From Mytilus edulis (taxonomy: Eukaryota; Mollusca; Bivalvia; Mytilida; Mytilidae): DNA of 64,000 nt. Position 1 is the first letter of the stretch, and every line of letters starts with the position of its first letter. The DNA lies in the NCBI RefSeq assembly GCF_963676685.1, contig NC_092350.1, positions 42,751,373 through 42,815,372 of the forward strand. Direction: 5' to 3'. Shown here in pieces: positions 31,936 through 42,027 of this stretch. Below the pieces are notes generated by a model that saw nothing but the letters and a program-made list of their open reading frames with translations, did no database searches and had not been told where the DNA came from. The position numbers were made by a program, and so were the translations under genes.

Positions 31936-32536
31936 TTACTTTTTCCAGTTACTCATGCTGTAAAGTTGGAAGATTCTATCTTCTACAGTGGTTAAGATTT
32001 TTGTTACAAATTACAAAATGCATTAAAAACCATTTGCACCCTTTGCAAAATTACCGTGTTTTTGTTTTGCTAAAAAAAAAAAGAAGATGATTCAATCATA
32101 TATACATGTTGAAGGATGTCATTGTGACTAAGGGATGCAAAACAGCATAAAAAGTGTTGTTCCTTTGCGTTTTGTTTGGTTTTGCATACACTGATTTTGT
32201 GTCATGGATGTATATCCCACATCCTTTGTTTTTTCTATTTTAATGATTTGTGAAACATCAAGCTTGATGATAAATAAAGTTCATGAAGTTTATGAGGAAG
32301 TTTTTATTATAAGACAAAACAATGGAACAATTAAACTAACTGTAAAGAATGCTTGCAATATGAGATAAAAGCGAACTCCCTTGTTCTTTCCTTCACTGTA
32401 AGTATTTAGGAACTCAGCCCTTATTACCCGATTGTTTATTTAATCGTGGGAAATACTTTTTGTTTTAATATTTATTAGAAAGAAAGAAATCATAAAACTG
32501 TATATTCAGCGAACTACTTATCTTTAGCACAACAGT
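31936..32536 (+). other. Upstream region of the EGF/lectin gene
   Basis: AT-rich sequence without a recognisable TATA box or CpG cluster. The 5' untranslated region and promoter of the receptor gene should lie here, but I cannot place a start site. Confidence 0.4.
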
Positions 32537-33961
32537 ATGGATTTGCAACAACGATCAAGACCTGTTAATTTCGGAATATATGAGAACAATACAGAAAGAC
32601 ATGATGATGATGGACAAATGCCAGATAAAAGTTACCAAAGCCTTGTTAGAATTAAATCACAAAATGCAGACGATACTTATGATGTTCTTCTCCACGAAGA
32701 AGCAACTTCAAGAAGTACCGAAAAGAACAATTTGAAGAATGGAAACACTACAATATGGAAAATTTTAGCCTTACTTTTTTGCTTGAGTACCGTCATTTTA
32801 GGTGGTGCGGTAGCATACTTATGTGTAAAAAAAATGTGTATAAGAAGTGATTTGCGTTTATCTGTTGGTAAAAATCAAACAGGACTCGATCACGATTTTG
32901 CATGCAAATGCAAAAACGGCTATTCCGGACAATGTTGTGAAATTACGCCATGTGACAGAATAATTTGCGAGAACGGAAAATCTTGCGTTTATGGGGGGAA
33001 TATGACATTATGTGTTCATATTTTAAATCAGAGTCAAGGGCTAATTAACTGTACATCTGCTTGTGCTTCGTTTCCCTGTAGAAATAACGGACAGTGTGTA
33101 GAAGTGGTTGGCGGATACAAGTGTATTTGTTCCTCTGAATACACCGGTCTCACTTGTAAAACTTTGATTAATCCGTGCAGTCGTTCACCTTGCAAAAACA
33201 ACGGGGTTTGTACTGAAAATGGTTATGACTATCAATGCGTCTGTCCCAAAGGGTTTTCTGCATCTGACTGTCGCTTAACTCCATGCGACAACTTTCCTTG
33301 CAAAAATCAAGGTCGTTGTGAGAACATTGGCAGTGGACGTAATTGTAATTGCAAAGAAGGCTACACAGGAAAAGATTGTGAGAAAACACCTTGTAGTGGT
33401 AGCCCATGTAAGAATGGAGGATTTTGTTTAATTTGGGGAAGTATCTATCATTGCACATGTCCCCTTGGTACATCTGGAATTAACTGTGAAAACATTTCGT
33501 GTGGATTTCCAGAGTATAGACAAAACGTTCTAAAACAAAATAGATGCAATATCTCACCGTGCCTAAAGTACTGGAGATTTAACATTGCGACATTTTCATG
33601 CTATTGGATAGACACCAGAAAAGCGAATTGGAGTTCTGCAAATGAAATATGCAAATCAAAAGGGTCAAGTCTCGCTTTCATTCAAACTCTGGAGGAGATT
33701 AAATGGCCGGAACAGTTTATAAGTGAAGACATATGGGTAGGTGGACATGTGGTTAACAACAAGTATCGATGGCACAGTACAGAGTATAATTATACTATCG
33801 ATATTCGGTCTCCTCTATGGGCCAGAAATGAACCAAAGATATTTTCTAATAATTATTGCGTACAACTCTGGGAAACAACTGAAGGTTTTTTCCTGGACGA
33901 TACAGCATGCTATTACGCCCAGCGATTTATTTGCAAAACTACAAATCTTCCAGGAATCTAA
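32537..33961 (+). CDS. Type II membrane receptor with EGF-like repeats, C-type lectin domain and ITAM-like cytoplasmic tail
   Basis: A 474-residue protein in a single uninterrupted frame. There is no signal peptide. Residues 1-72 are hydrophilic and a membrane segment lies at about 73-97 (ALLFCLSTVILGGAVAYLCV), so a type II topology is likely. Outside follow a partial EGF unit (122-138) and four EGF-like repeats (about 175-208, 214-246, 250-282, 286-318), each with six Cys in spacing such as CKNNGVC..CVCPKGF. A C-type lectin domain fills 341-466 (IWVGG, LWARNEPK, FLDDTAC..FICK). The EPN-type calcium/sugar triplet is NEPK, so binding specificity is open. The tail has YQSL (33-36), 11 residues, YDVL (48-51), a consensus ITAM, plus YENN (15-18), a Grb2-type site. 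The family role would be recognition of cells or microbes. Intronless or one-exon; AATAAA lies at 34058. Confidence 0.88.
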   Translation: MDLQQRSRPVNFGIYENNTERHDDDGQMPDKSYQSLVRIKSQNADDTYDVLLHEEATSRSTEKNNLKNGNTTIWKILALLFCLSTVILGGAVAYLCVKKMCIRSDLRLSVGKNQTGLDHDFACKCKNGYSGQCCEITPCDRIICENGKSCVYGGNMTLCVHILNQSQGLINCTSACASFPCRNNGQCVEVVGGYKCICSSEYTGLTCKTLINPCSRSPCKNNGVCTENGYDYQCVCPKGFSASDCRLTPCDNFPCKNQGRCENIGSGRNCNCKEGYTGKDCEKTPCSGSPCKNGGFCLIWGSIYHCTCPLGTSGINCENISCGFPEYRQNVLKQNRCNISPCLKYWRFNIATFSCYWIDTRKANWSSANEICKSKGSSLAFIQTLEEIKWPEQFISEDIWVGGHVVNNKYRWHSTEYNYTIDIRSPLWARNEPKIFSNNYCVQLWETTEGFFLDDTACYYAQRFICKTTNLPGI

Positions 33962-34054
33962 AACTAACGCCCTAAACTACTAACTTGAAAAACTAGTGGA
34001 CAAGATTAGATTTAAGAGAGAAAAAAATTGTTATGTGTTCATTGTTTCTTTGTT

Positions 34055-34063
34055 ATGAATAAA
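34055..34063 (+). terminator. Polyadenylation signal of the EGF/lectin gene
   Basis: GAATAAAAA about 95 bp after the stop codon is the first canonical AATAAA downstream. Confidence 0.6.
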
Positions 34064-34129
34064 AATGAGAAGCATGCAAATAATACGTTATCTCAATGTA
34101 CATCTGACCCTTGACCTGCGATCAACCCC

Positions 34130-34440
34130 GGTTTTCGATTGGCTTCGTATTGCCCAGTCTTTTGTTTGCGTTGTTGTGTTTTGTGTTTTGTGAGCTATTT
34201 GTGTTTTGTGTACTATTAGTATTATCGCCGTTTTGTTTCTTTTTCGTTTTTTTTTTTTTTTGGTTTTGACATTGTTTGTTTATTTTTTACTTATGAGTTT
34301 TAATATGCTATTAGTATCTTCGGCCTCTCTTTTACATACTCTTCAAATGTTCTATTGTAGCGGCTGTTTCATGGAGAATATACATGTCAAGGGGGAATGG
34401 CGGATACACTTCGTTTAACATCCGGTTTATTAAATATTAA
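34130..34440 (+). repeat. Interspersed T-rich repeat
   Basis: Sequence TATTGCCCAGTCTTTTGTTTG onward resembles ACTAAGTCTTTAGTTTTCTG near 35408, which trails the PLE fragment. No gene. Confidence 0.5.
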
Positions 34441-34759
34441 ATCTATAATAAAAAAGGCAGTCAGTGGGTAACATACAATCATCAGAAATAAAATTTAAAA
34501 AAAACAAACTAAATATCAGCCATCATCGTCCTAAATTAACATCAGCAATAATGTAATGGAACGCGGGAAACACATTTGAAGGAACAAATAAGTATTCCTA
34601 TGAGAACCAACTGTGCCCCTCTTTTTAATGATTTGTTCCTCAACTCATATGATGCTGAATGCAAATAGCAACTCTTTAGAAAAAAAAAATTATCAGTATC
34701 CTTTAACTTTACTTTCTGTTACAAGTATATAGATGATTGATTGATTGATGTTGGCTTTA

Positions 34760-35455
34760 CGCCGCATGAGTATATAGATGATGTTCTCTCACTTAATAAT
34801 TTCAAAGTTGGTGACTGTATATTTTATTTGTCCCATCGAGATAAAGGATACAACATATACAGTTGAAAGTGTCTCTTATCTTGACTTGCATCTAGAAATT
34901 GACAATGAGGGTCGGTTGAAAACTTTACGACAAATAAGATGTTTTCAGCTTCCCGATTGTAAACTTCCAATTTTTTGAAGCAACATCCCAGTTGAACCTG
35001 CAAACGAAGTTTATATCTCCCAGTCGGAACGATATTCCAGGGCTTGTATTAATTTTCACGATTCCTTTGATAGTTGTTTGCTGTTCAAAAAAGAAGCTAC
35101 TAAACCAAGAGTTCCAAGCTGTGAAGTAGAAATAATACCTTTGTTTATTTTACGGATACCATCATGAGTCGGTTGACCGCAGTTGGTTGGCCATAATGAA
35201 TATTAGTTTCACAGATGATAGCGGATATGTTCTTTACGTCGTAACTACAGTCCCCCTTTTTGCCCGACCTACCGAATTGAACTTATTACCGGGTTTGCAC
35301 TAACATCTAACATGAACAACATGACGGGTGCCTCATGTGGAGCAGAATCTACTTACCCTTCCGGTGCACCGGAAATCACACCGAGTTTTGGGTGGGGCTC
35401 GTGTTACTAAGTCTTTAGTTTTCTGCTGGTCATTTTATTTTTAGGCCATGGCGTT
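34760..35455 (+). pseudogene. Degenerate Penelope-like RT fragment with its 3' tail
   Basis: The plus strand retains YKYIDDVLSLNNFK (about 34725-34800, after sequence broken by an unrelated repeat), then SVSYLDLHLEIDNEGRLKT and, after frameshifts, VFSFPIVNFQF and later ISPSRNDIPG, the palm region of a PLE RT of a different subfamily from 23.1-24.5 kb. Stops and shifts are numerous. The tail GCCTCATGTGGAGCAGAATC and CCTTCCGGTGCACCGGAAAT follows to about 35455. It is dead. Confidence 0.65.
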
Positions 35456-35464
35456 GTCAATAGA

Positions 35465-36270
35465 TATAAGAAGATGTGGCATGCATGACAATAAGACAAC
35501 TCTCCATCCTAGTAACAATTTGTAAAAGTAAACCATTAAAGTTCATTATACTGCAATCAGCTATTTTACTATACAGATAAAGCTATACGTATAAACGTTA
35601 GCTTTATACGTCAATGACATCAACTCACCTATAAGCCCCGCCTACTTACAACGTCACGTCACAACCATGACAACGTGTAGTAACAATGGTCAAACTTTTA
35701 TGAATTTAAACCTGTTATGTCTTCAAATTGGTAATTTATATACCATGTTTATCAAATGTTATTAATTAAATTCATTTTCCCTGTCTAATTCCTTAAATTG
35801 TCAATGCTTACCGCCTAGACTACGCTCATAGGGAAATACCCCAAAATGGTACCCCAATGGAGAAATTCCAAACACTTTTTTTTAATAATATTTGTTTCAT
35901 ATCTTTATTATTTTTTTTTTTTTTTTTATCGATTTCAGTATAAAAACAATATACATATAGTGTCTTGAAATATGAAGTTTATTTGTATTCGGCACGAAAC
36001 GGGAAAATGCTCGGTAGAACCTCGCATTTTCCCGTTTCTAAGCCTCATACAAATAAATTTCATATTTCAAGACACTATACGTATATTGTCTAAAAGTACG
36101 GTCTTCAATACGGAGCCTTGGCTCACACCGAACAGCAAACTACAAAGGGCCAAAAAATTACTAGTGTAAAACCATTCAAACGGTAAAACCAATGGTCTAA
36201 TCTATATAAAAACAAGGAACGAGAAACACTTATGAACCATCTCAATAAACGACAACTTCTGAACGTCAGT
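35465..36270 (+). repeat. Interspersed repeat split by a 547-bp insertion
   Basis: The repeat runs ACAATAAGACAACTCTCCAT to AAAGTAAACCATTAAAGTTC (35465-35545) and resumes GTACGGTCTTCAATACGGAG to AAACCATTCAAACGGTAAAA (36094-36270). An inverse fragment of the same family lies at 55580-55675 in a TRIM-gene intron, where the two halves are continuous. The insert 35546-36092 includes the foldback at 35946-36089. Confidence 0.7.
35946..36089. mobile_element. 144-bp foldback hairpin
   Basis: The arm ACAATATACATATAGTGTCT..AAACGGGAAAATGC pairs with GCATTTTCCCGTTT..AGACACTATACGTATATTGT around a 13-base loop, about 65 bp per arm with a few mismatches. It belongs to the 547-bp insertion in the surrounding repeat. 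Confidence 0.8.
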
Positions 36271-36743
36271 TTATTTTCCACTTATGAGTTTGGATGTCCC
36301 TTTTGAATCTTTGGCCTTTTTTATATATAGTTTGATGACATAGAAATTAACATTGAGTGAAATCAAATTAATTGGCGAATTTCATGTGCACTGCACGGAA
36401 GGGAAGTCTATAAACAGTCCCTGTTCTATAATCTATCATGCTACCATAGTAATGTATCATTTATATCTCGAAACATTGCAATTACATTTAATTTCCATCC
36501 ACATACATTTGTATAAACATTTTATGCTGAAACTGCCAATTGCACATCATGATTCTAAGCTATAATTGGACCCTTTTGGTGTAATGGTAAGGATTATCGG
36601 TTGTTTACCGAAATTTGGATCTATTAATACAATTGTCTTTTGAATTGGTTCTTATTAAATTATGCATGCACTGATGTGTTTGAATATTTGTTTTGGTCTA
36701 CTTTTTGAAGAAAAAATTTCAGATAAAAATGAATTATTAGTTA

Positions 36744-37137
36744 TTAAGAGGGTGTCCATGGAAAAACCAGGCAGTGGATGGCACATGACATATTTTGTTT
36801 TCAATTTTTTCCATCTATTTCATATCACCAATTCATTCTTTCTCAAAGTTAAATTTTCGTTTTTTATTAACTGCAACAAATAAAGAGAAAAAAAATACAT
36901 AGAAAGCACTGAAAATTCATTGAAAAGGGGAGATAACTCTTCATTTTGTACAAAAATTTGTTGAATTGTTAGTGAACATCATTTTCTGAGCCATCCACTG
37001 TTGATTCGAAAATATCTTTGACATATATTTCCTTTAGATAAACATTGCATTGGAACCAAAAATTCAGTGGGAAAAAAATTATGTTGTGCAACCCATATCA
37101 TAGGATATGCCTGATATTTACTTGGACAGCCTCTTAA
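36744..37137. mobile_element. TTAA-flanked MITE, 386 bp
   Basis: Ends GAGGGTGTCCA (36748) and TGGACAGCCTC (37133) are inverted with one mismatch, flanked by TTAA at 36744-36747 and 37134-37137. A second inverted pair lies inside: CAGTGGATGGC near 36772 and GCCATCCACTG near 36992. The target suggests a piggyBac-type enzyme. It abuts the 3' end of the retrozyme unit at 37138. Confidence 0.75.
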
Positions 37138-37470
37138 AGGTACCAGGATTGTAATTTAATACGCCAGACGCGCGTTTCGTCTGCATAAGACCCATTAGTG
37201 ACACTCAGATCAAAATAGTTATAAAGCCAAACAAGTACAAAGTTGAAGCACATTGAGGACCCAAGATTCCAAAAAGTTGTGCCAAATACGACTCAGTAAT
37301 CTATGCCTGGGATAAGAAAATATTGAAAAATTCTAAGTTTTTTAAACAGGAAAATTATATAAATGACGCATATAATTGATATTCATGTCAAAACAGAAGT
37401 GCTTGTGATACCCTCGGGGACGAAACATCCACCAGAAGTGGCATCGACCCAGTGGTGTAAATACTTATAA
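37138..37470 (-). mobile_element. Single decayed retrozyme unit
   Basis: Read on the minus strand it starts ACACCACTGGGTCGATGCC (about 37460), continues through hairpin GGATG-TTT-CGTCC and ends with GCGCGTCTGGCGTATTAAAT and GGTACCTTTAA at 37138. The hammerhead core reads CTAATGG in place of CTGATGA (about 37186-37194), so it should not cleave. Its two ends correspond to one unit opened at the same boundary at which the two tandem insertions stop. Confidence 0.75.
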
Positions 37471-38204
37471 TAATTAAAATTGAAAAGAAAAACAACTTGG
37501 CTTTTGTTATAATTTTAAGGCTAAAAATTGTTTTCGACTCTTGACAATAAGTTAACAATGGTGGGAAAATCAAATTAAAATTCATTGATATTGAATTTAA
37601 TCCACATGTACTAACCTAGTGTGTTGTAATGTTTACCATCAACTCTTCATCTCTCTATCTAAAGTGTCACCGGATGGAGAACTACAGAACAACAAGCCGT
37701 TTTCTCTTATTTTACATTGCACTTGATATATTGTTATCTCATCAAACAGATTTGAAAAGTTTACAATGATTATTAAGCAAGATAAGTCGCTCGTGAATAT
37801 CTTCAAATAATATCCTATTAAAAGTGCCTACAATTCAAACTTACAATTTTACAACTGGTCTGATTCTTTGCTTCTTTCCTAACCGGGACTTGAACCTGTA
37901 TTTCACACTTTATACATTTTACATATACTTCTATGATTCTATGGGCTGTCTTTCTGTCAATAAAATTCAAAATTGTCCAAATTTGTTTGAAGTTTATGCG
38001 AATTATTACTATGTTACTCCTGTTGTCGTCTCTATGTACTTTTTATTTTAGTTTCACATTTTTCTCTTTCTACTGAACTTAATAATACTTTTTGAAAATG
38101 ATAGTCAAAAACTAAATCCAAAACAAAATTCAGTAATGAATGGCATGCCCACTTTCATTTGTAGAAGAACTAAGAGGTCTGTGGATTAAATGAAAAGCTA
38201 TATT
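37471..38204. other. No gene recognised
   Basis: AT-rich sequence up to the LTR element. The small frame at 37824-38051 has no domain and no conserved features I can name. Confidence 0.45.
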
Positions 38205-38209
38205 ACGTT

Positions 38210-38784
38210 TGTAAAGATTGTTGCCAATCTTTAATTTAAAAACAATATCTTTGGTTTCTGGATATTAAATAATAACTAAACAACTTTTAAAAGTATCAGA
38301 GATTATTATTATCAATAATACTAAATACAGGTAAATGAAATACAATATATTAAAACCTTTGAATGTGTTTTTCGTGTATGCGTTATTACCTCTTGGATTC
38401 TTTCAAGCTCGGGTCAAATTCGTTTCGTTATAAGAAAAGTCCGGTTTTTATAGTTCTTAGCACGCCATGTCCTTGCGTGTACGAATATAGTTCGTTGCCG
38501 GTCAAAGTCTATCATGTAAATAACTGTCAGTGTGTAAATAAATATGAATTATAAAGAAAGCAAGCACGATGTCATAAGTCTTGATACCGATTCAACAATA
38601 TAAAGCATGTAAATACAAGTAACTAAAGAAATGTAGGATTCATAACAAGCTAGAAAACAAAGATGTTATTCGAACGCCACATGTTGGCGGAATTTCGTAA
38701 CGTTAAATCGGCAACTGTCAAATTTGCCGGGAACGACGTTACGTTTACAAAAAGGTACTGCCGCGATACTTAACGTTCACAACA
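38210..38784 (-). repeat. 3' LTR
   Basis: 575 bp, TG...CA ends, nearly identical to the copy at 42962-43536. A purine-rich tract (GACAGAGGGCAG on the minus strand, about 38785-38796) precedes it and is the likely second-strand primer. Confidence 0.92.
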
Positions 38785-39201
38785 CTGCCCTCTGTCAAAA
38801 TAGAATTTCGTCTCGAAATTTAAATAACTACGAAAGATTAAATATATACAATGCAAAATTTAAACAAGCACCTACTGTCTCAATAGTATATTCAAATTAA
38901 GAAAATTTGTTTTTGCCAGTCAATTTCGACTAGATCACGAATAACCTTTTATCACGATTCATGGCACGTGTAATAGTAAAATTGTACCAACGGCATACAA
39001 AACAATATGCATATAAATAATGTCAACAAATTTCTATAGTCATGTGTCTTTTCAATATAATAAAATGTTTTTAAAATTTTCAACGTCTTCTTTTTCTAAC
39101 AGCTCCACTGTGTTATTGGTTCGTCTCTTTTGGTCTGTCTTTCTGTGTATCTTGTGTTCTTTCTCTTTATGTTTTCTCTACTGCTCCTTTCTTCGATTTT
39201 T

Positions 39202-40250
39202 CTAATCTTTCTGTGTGTCTTGTGTTCTTTCTCTTTCTGTGTTCTCTAATGCTCTTTTCTTCCTTTTTCTCCAATCTTTTTGTGAGTCTTGAGATACATA
39301 TTTTTCCTTCTCAAGTTCTTTCTTCGTTTGGTCTAAGTCTGTTTTACGAAAATGTTCTTTCAGTTGACTCATTTTTTCCTCCTGACAGAACAGGTTTTGG
39401 TCTTCTTCTGTAACTGAAACATTTTCATTTTCTTCTGTTCCTAGAACATTCACAATTTCATCTGCAACATTTACGGTTTCTTCTGCAACATATACATCTT
39501 CTTCTGCAACATATACGGTTTCTTTTGCAACATTTACGGTTTCTTCTGTAACATAATGCAACATTTGGACGTCGACCTTGTCCGTTTGTGTACCCTTATA
39601 ACTTATAACATTTTCTATATACTCGTGCATGTCCTGCGTACTTGATACCATGGGTTTTCTGTCATCTGCCATTACCGACTCTACCATTGAATCTCTGGTT
39701 GACAGGAACTCACTTCTTTCCGCTTCTTTGTTAATGACTAGCCCAGAATTGGTGTCCTTTTCTCCGACTCTGACTACTGTCATTTCATCAATTAGGTCAC
39801 AGCCTAATGACATGTTATCTCCAATGGGCGCTACATAAACTGGCCATTTGAAGGTTTCACTCCCGAGATAAACTTTCACCTCTGTAATCCCTTCTGTTGT
39901 TAAGTTCTCTCCGGCCCCAGCAACTTCCACATTTCTTGCTGCTCTCCTTAGTTTTTGCTGTTTACTTTCAGGAATCTGATTATACAACTTCTCACTTAGA
40001 ACCGTCACCTCTGCTCCAGTGTCAATAACTGCGTTCGTCGCAATCTTGTTAATGACCACTGGAACTGCAATGCTAGCTGCTGTCACCCGATCAATGATAA
40101 TATTCTCTTCTATCCTGCTGGTCGTTTCTGCACTACCCATTACCTCCTCTGGTGTGTTCTCTGGTGTGTTCTGTTGTATCTCCTTAGACTCCTCAAACAA
40201 CATCTCTAGGCTTAAATCTAGGTCCTGTATATCTAGGCTATCTTCTTCAA
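39202..40250 (-). CDS. Retrotransposon aspartic protease frame with acidic repeat tail
   Basis: A 333-codon frame from its first Met (40203), open upstream to about 40250. The retropepsin motif AVIDTGAEVTVLSEKLYNQI lies at about residues 57-76 (catalytic DTG), followed by a flap-like GAGENLTTEG and the hydrophobic LGCDLIDEM. The second half is low-complexity: eight-residue repeats of the form EETVNVAE / EDVYVAE (39440-39545) and a Lys/Glu/Arg-rich tail with ERTQDTQKD. A single stop near 40250 separates it from in-frame sequence reaching back to the end of gag, so expression could need readthrough or the copy is slightly damaged. No polymerase follows before the LTR. Confidence 0.85.
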
Positions 40251-40403
40251 ATTATCTCTTTATACAAACTGTACCCACTGATGTTTTCGGTTCCACCAAA
40301 TGCTCTTTCATTTGGCAAGGTTTCTCTTCATTTTTCAAATTATTCTCTTTAACTATTTCTTTGTCATATTTAGGGGCTGACACTTGGTCGATTGTTTAAA
40401 CCC

Positions 40404-41561
40404 TTAGCAGTTTAAAGACTCTTTAGTTTGGTTTTGACTCTTTTCATTATTCCGTTCAAAACCGCTTCTGTTTTCTTTATGATAGGGGCTTCTCTTTTCT
40501 TTTGGACAATCTCTTATGTAATGGCCATCCTCATTACAGTTAAAACATTTGAGATTCTTCATCTTGGTCGTACGGTCTTTATACAATTGCTTATTTTGCC
40601 ATGAAATACCGTCATAATCTTGTTGTGTATAATACTTTGCCATTTCTCTTTGAATGACTGTCTCTAGTGACTCCGAAATTCCTCTTTCAAACTGAGTCAA
40701 TCTCTCCTCTGTTACAATTTTTTTTCCTCCTACTTTTCTGACCCCTATATCTTCGGACCCACAATCATTTCTATGACTGTCCTCTATTGCACCAAGCTGG
40801 CGAATGTTTCTGTCTCTTGAACCTCTCTTGTAAGTCTCATATAGCGTGATTTGGTGTATTACCTCTGTGATACTGGAAATCCTTTTGGTCAACAGCTCAA
40901 TAGCAATACTTTGGTCCGGCAGTCCTCTGAGCATATACTCAACACTGAGTGTACTGTGTGTTGCTGTGTCAATTGTGGGGAAAGACTTCCTGACTAGTAT
41001 CTCTACCCTAGAAGCATACTCTTGAATTGATTCTCTATCATTCTTTCTCAGAGTATGAATCTCTTGTCTGTATGTTTCTGGATACCCATGGTCTCCGAAT
41101 CTATTTGACATGGCTGCACAAAGTGCTGAAAATGATCTCTTTGTCTCTGTTGTAAGAAATGAGGCATAAACCATTGCTTCATCCTTTAGGGCTGTAACCA
41201 GTTCTATGACTTTGGTTATTGGAGTCCAATTATTCATTTCTGCAATTAGTTCAAATTGCATCACATATGCGTTCCATGGATCCTTTCCGTTATAGAACGG
41301 CACTCTTGTTCTTCGTCCATTATCATTAAATCTGTGAACTTCCGATGTATTTATATACCGTGGTTCACTGTAATGCTGCATTTCTAACAAGTTTGGCTCT
41401 GTGATTGAGTGATACTGTTGGAAATCTCTATATCGAACTGGATATTGTGACAGATTACTGTTCGGGTCTTGATTCTCTATATATCGGCTATTCTGTACTG
41501 TATTTGGCGAATAGTTACTTTCTTGCAGTGTATTATGAGGATAGGTGTTGTATGAGCTCAT
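40404..41561 (-). CDS. Retrotransposon Gag with CCHC zinc knuckle
   Basis: About 385 residues from ATG at 41561. The first 90 residues are Tyr/Asn/Ser-rich. The central part (about 95-240) is a helical capsid-like region with DPWNAYVMQFELIAEMNNWT, EAMVYASFLTTETKRSFSAL and RKNDRESIQEYASRVEILVR, the retrotransposon gag fold. The C-terminus has CFNCNEDGHYIRDCP, a canonical C-x2-C-x4-H-x4-C knuckle for RNA binding. It overlaps the preceding 151-codon frame by about 30 bases in another phase. Role: assembly of virus-like particles carrying element RNA. It appears intact. Confidence 0.9.
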   Translation of the reverse strand: MSSYNTYPHNTLQESNYSPNTVQNSRYIENQDPNSNLSQYPVRYRDFQQYHSITEPNLLEMQHYSEPRYINTSEVHRFNDNGRRTRVPFYNGKDPWNAYVMQFELIAEMNNWTPITKVIELVTALKDEAMVYASFLTTETKRSFSALCAAMSNRFGDHGYPETYRQEIHTLRKNDRESIQEYASRVEILVRKSFPTIDTATHSTLSVEYMLRGLPDQSIAIELLTKRISSITEVIHQITLYETYKRGSRDRNIRQLGAIEDSHRNDCGSEDIGVRKVGGKKIVTEERLTQFERGISESLETVIQREMAKYYTQQDYDGISWQNKQLYKDRTTKMKNLKCFNCNEDGHYIRDCPKEKRSPYHKENRSGFERNNEKSQNQTKESLNC

Positions 41562-41988
41562 CACTATCAGAGTATGTTGATCTTGAATTTAAAGCGCCAT
41601 CAATTCTACTTTGGGTTGGAACCAGGAATGTATTGGACTTATTCTCAATTCCTAGACTTATATCAGATAAGTGAAAAGAATGATCCCTTGTACGAGAACT
41701 TTGATTAGTCATATGAGTTATCTCCCTTTCTCCTTCATTAATTGAAGTAGGCAATATATTTGTGTACTTATTTATTGTCTCCCCTTGATTAAAGTCAGGG
41801 CCAAATCTTGCAGTAAAATGATCATAAGAGTTTCTAATATCCCCTGGAAAATGGGCCTCGATATTCCCAGATGATATAGCATGGTTGGGATTTGTTAAAC
41901 ATGTTGGGTTTATTCCAGATCCCCTTTCCCTTCCTAAAGACCTTGATCCCGTAGACATAATAGGTTGTCTATTTATAGAATTATACAT
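41533..41988 (-). CDS. Short upstream frame of the LTR element
   Basis: A 151-codon frame directly upstream of gag, starting MYNSINRQPIMSTGSRSLGR and rich in Ser, Asn and Arg, with no domain that I recognise. Its end overlaps the gag start in a different reading phase. It could be the N-terminal part of Gag joined by frameshifting, a frame split by an old indel, or an accessory frame. Confidence 0.6.
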   Translation of the reverse strand: MYNSINRQPIMSTGSRSLGRERGSGINPTCLTNPNHAISSGNIEAHFPGDIRNSYDHFTARFGPDFNQGETINKYTNILPTSINEGEREITHMTNQSSRTRDHSFHLSDISLGIENKSNTFLVPTQSRIDGALNSRSTYSDSDELIQHLSS

Positions 41989-42027
41989 CTTAAATTTTTT
42001 AATTGCTAAATGGAATCAAGAGTTTCA

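Noticed and set aside
34206..34418. 70-codon hydrophobic plus-strand frame
   Set aside because: It arises from a T-rich dispersed repeat; hydrophobicity reflects base composition.
36568..36615. tRNA-like piece TGGTGTAATGGTAAGGATTA
   Set aside because: It matches a pol III A-box, but no B-box or acceptor stem follows. At most a decayed tRNA-derived scrap.
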